64,000 nt of DNA from Castanea sativa (taxonomy: Eukaryota > Streptophyta > Magnoliopsida > Fagales > Fagaceae). The notes beneath the pieces are model-generated. The model saw only the letters and a list, made by a program, of their open reading frames with translations. It did not search any database and was not told the origin of the DNA. The translations under genes were made by a program, and so were the position numbers. Shown piece after piece: positions 61,060 to 64,000 of this stretch. The stretch covers positions 52,189,751 to 52,253,750 of the forward strand of contig NC_134020.1 in assembly GCF_040712315.1 (NCBI RefSeq), read 5' to 3'. Numbering within the stretch: position 1 is the first letter of the stretch; the number at the start of each line of letters is the position of its first letter.

Positions 61060-61869
61060 AAAGCTTCATCAGTAGTAATTTTGGAGTTACTGCCACTGAA
61101 ATTCAGTACCAGAGGTTTCTATTCAACCATGCAGTTTTGATTTCCTGAAAGGAGTACTCAAATACAAAGCTTTGTTGATTTGTCACTAGTTGTTTTTTAA
61201 GTGTGAGCAATGCCTAAACTACTGCATGAATAGTTATGTGACTTTTTTTTGCTAATCAATAGTTATGTGAATTTGATAGTAGCATAATAGGTATATGGTT
61301 AAATAACTTTCATATCATATTATGTCATGTCAAATGAATTACTTGATTCTCTTATAGTACATGAGTTTATTTGAGCAATAAAATATTCTTCTTCTTCTTC
61401 TTTTGACTCATTTATAAGTTAAACATGTGTCCAGTAGGTCTTGAATACATGATCTTATTTAGTAATTACTTTTAAAAAAGAGAATGCGTCATTTAAGTTT
61501 GAACTAATCGATAAAAAATAGAGTATTCAATTATAACACAGAAATTGAATTTAGGTTTCTACAAAAGTCATTTAATTAATTGTACCATTTCCTTTAGGCT
61601 TTTTTTGGGGTTAAAATAGAAAGAAAATTATTCAAATAAGCTTATTTTGGGGAAAAAAAATCAAATGGGCCAAGCTTAATCTGCCAATGATTATCCTCAG
61701 CCAGCCAAGCTTGGGCCATCGCTCTTTGGAAGCTTACCTTAAATAAACTATATATGTATATATTGGGGATCTTCGCCTGCAACTTTTTATATTGATATTG
61801 ACTTCAGAATACTATATGTACACCACAATACCACTAGCTGTATTCTATTTATTTTTTGTTTACTAAAAG

Positions 61870-61900
<31 letters not shown>

Positions 61901-62910
61901 GAGTGGAATATTGCCACATTGGCAATGATTGAAAATTGAAACACACTTCTATATCATATGATGTTCAACTTGGCAACCGGCAGATTTTCTATATAGGGGT
62001 CACAATGGGACCCGGGTCTCAAGTGATTTTGCTAACCTTGGGAAATAAGTAAAGCTTTTGAAACAAACCAAGGAAGAAGCCTATTTACTATGTCCTTGGA
62101 TCAACAAGTGGGGTTAATAGAGGAATACTCCGTTGGCAAAGTTAGATCAAAGAAGTAAAAATAAGAGATTTTATGATTTTTCATACTTTTGTTGATTAAA
62201 CCCTTCTTTGTTTAAAGTGATTACTCCGAGAGCATGTTGGTCCTTTTTCCTATTCTTAACTTGTTAATCATGTTTAAATGTCAGACCATTGTCATCTTTT
62301 TTGGTATTTTTAAGAAAGGGAAAATATGGGGTGACATCACATCCCCTAAAATCAGGTGGGGAACTAAGTTAAAATAGATATCAAGTAGTATTTAATGCGA
62401 CTTGATGATAGTTGAAACACATTAAATGCAACATTGAGGGGAGTGGTTGAAGTACCAATGCCCGCAATCTCAATAATGTGATGCTCCCATATAATTTTTG
62501 CCTAACGATTTCAAGGTAAATTCTAACTTGTTAATGTTGGATAGGCCTTCCGATAGATGCTTGATGATATCTCTCCAGTGAATTGAGGCTCTCGTGATTG
62601 GTGAGGCTTCATCTGTCATACCTAACCACCCAATATGATTAGGTTACTGGTTGCACTAAACTTCTCAAGGGGGAATGCTTTCAAGTTCAGCATATATGCC
62701 TATTTCTATGCTCATAGGTCTGCTTTAATCAATCCCAAAATTGGGCTTATGGGCTAGATAGTCCATCCAACTAAAAGTTGTGATCTCTTACTTTAGTAGT
62801 ATACACATATGAGCTGGTTAGCACAAAAAAAGGTATACACATATGAGCAAAAGAACGACAACAAATTTATCATAAAAAAAAAGAAAGTACGACAACAAAA
62901 ATAATAATAA
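61060..62910. other. 3' flank of the 58410 gene and spacer
   Basis: The likely 3' UTR comes first. A TA run is at 61870-61898. The part 62300-62760 is less AT-rich and could be decayed transposon, but no protein domain is readable. tatacacatatgag is duplicated at about 62801 and 62833. Confidence 0.45.
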
Positions 62911-64000
62911 TTTGAGAAATTAACATAATATAATTTGGTCAATAGACTTAATATGTGTAAATGTAATTGTTAAAACTTTTGAATTAAGTAGTATTCAAAT
63001 ATATTCCACATTTGAATGATTACCCATGTGTAGGAGAAATTATAAAGTTTTCATGATGAACAAGTGACGTAGTCCACCATTCTACTAAAAGACTCTTACC
63101 TGTTTAAAAGTGCTAAGTTAACAAAAAAATTTTATACAAAAACTAATTATTGATTCAACAATTTTAAACAAAAATAATATAATTTGAGAAATTAACATAA
63201 TAAAATTTGGTCAATAGACTCAATATGTGTAAGTTTAATCGTTACAACTTTTGAATTAAGTAGTATTCAAATACATTGCACATTTGCACGATTATCCATG
63301 TGCACAAGAAATTATAAGGTCCTCATGATAGACAAGTGACGTGGTCTACCATTTTACTAAAAGGCTCTCACTTGTTTAAAATTGGTGAGTTAGCAAAATT
63401 TTTTATACAAAAATTGATTACTGACTTAGCAATTTTAAATAAAAATAATATAATTTGATAAATTAATAATAATTTGATAAATTAACATAATATAATTTGG
63501 TCAATAGACTCAATACGTGTAAGTTTAATCATTAAAACTTTTGAATTAATTAGTATTCAAATATATTTCACATTTGAACGATTACCCATATGCAGGAGAA
63601 ATTATAAGGTTCTCATGGTGGACAAGTGACGTAGTCCACCATTCTACTAAAAGACTCTCACCTGTTTAAAATTACTGAGTTAGCAAAATTTTTTATATAA
63701 GAATTGATTATTAACTCATCAATTTTAAACAAAAATAATTTAATTTGAGAAATTAATATAATATAATTTGGTCAATAGACTCAATACATGTAAGTTTAAT
63801 CGTTACAACTTTTGGATCAAGTAGTATTCAAATATATTTCACATTTGAACGATTACCCATGTGCAGGAGAAATTATAAGTCCTCATGGTAGACAAGCGAT
63901 GCGGTCCACTATTCCACTATAAAACTCTCACCTGTTTAAAATTGTTAAGTTAGCAAAATTTTTTTTATAGAAACTAATTACTGACTCAACAATTTTAAAT
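62911..64000 (+). repeat. satellite-like tandem array, period about 271 bp, running off the window
   Basis: The word ggtcaatagac starts at 62937, 63209, 63499 and 63770 (steps of 272, 290 and 271). Each unit continues with aacttttg(a/g)at.aagtagtattcaaa, gattacccatgtg, gacaagtgacgtagtccacc and ctcacctgtttaaaatt. The third unit is longer because of an 18-bp local duplication of ataatttgataaattaa. The last unit is cut by the window end. Confidence 0.92.

Noticed and set aside
1..64000. CRISPR-like arrays, tRNA genes and conserved microRNA precursors
   Set aside because: Tandem repeats here are diverged plant minisatellites; tRNA-like parts are SINE heads with long tails; no known mature miRNA sequence was recognised by eye.

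Overview
The window is nuclear DNA of a flowering plant, most likely a woody eudicot. The genes have several introns with GT..AG borders, the intergenic DNA is AT-rich, and there are many short non-autonomous transposons, tRNA-derived SINEs and TA/GA microsatellites. The transposon content recalls Fagales trees, but that is an impression. No bacterial, organellar or viral gene block is seen.

Six protein genes can be read exon by exon. From left to right they are: (1) an RbcX2-type Rubisco assembly chaperone (minus, 2081-5413, 5 exons, 225 aa); (2) an hnRNP F/H-like protein with two quasi-RRMs (plus, 13550-14335, 261 aa); (3) a SIAMESE-RELATED cyclin-dependent kinase inhibitor (plus, 18392-18775, 127 aa); (4) an NF-YA transcription factor of the NF-YA1/9 type (plus, 39683-44116, 5 coding exons, 336 aa) with a miR169 target site in its 3' UTR; (5) the ER translocon protein Sec62 (minus, 46704-53088, 5 exons, 370 aa), convergent with NF-YA; (6) an uncharacterised, probably plastid-targeted protein with one membrane segment (plus, 58410-61059, 2 exons, 170 aa).

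Genes 2-5 appear in the same order as a block I recall on Arabidopsis chromosome 3 (At3g20890, At3g20898, At3g20910, At3g20920), which would make this an old conserved block with much larger gaps. The gene pair SMR-NF-YA is separated by about 18 kb of AT-rich, repeat-filled DNA with no supportable gene.

The rest is repeat biology: two MULE-type MITEs with 9-bp target duplications, a 979-bp PIF/Harbinger-like element with a TAA duplication, two inverted copies of another MITE, at least three SINE families (several with intact target duplications), a LINE RNase H relic, a degenerate LTR-like stretch with a nested SINE, and many local tandem duplications (notably 26511-27717, 34601-35078, 46040-46235, inside Sec62 intron 1, and a ~271-bp satellite-like array running off the right end). 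I did not find a clearly new biological system. The points most worth following are the local duplications that copy regulatory or splice sequences, the promoter-proximal repeat ahead of the CDK inhibitor, and the sense-strand G-tracts in two introns.
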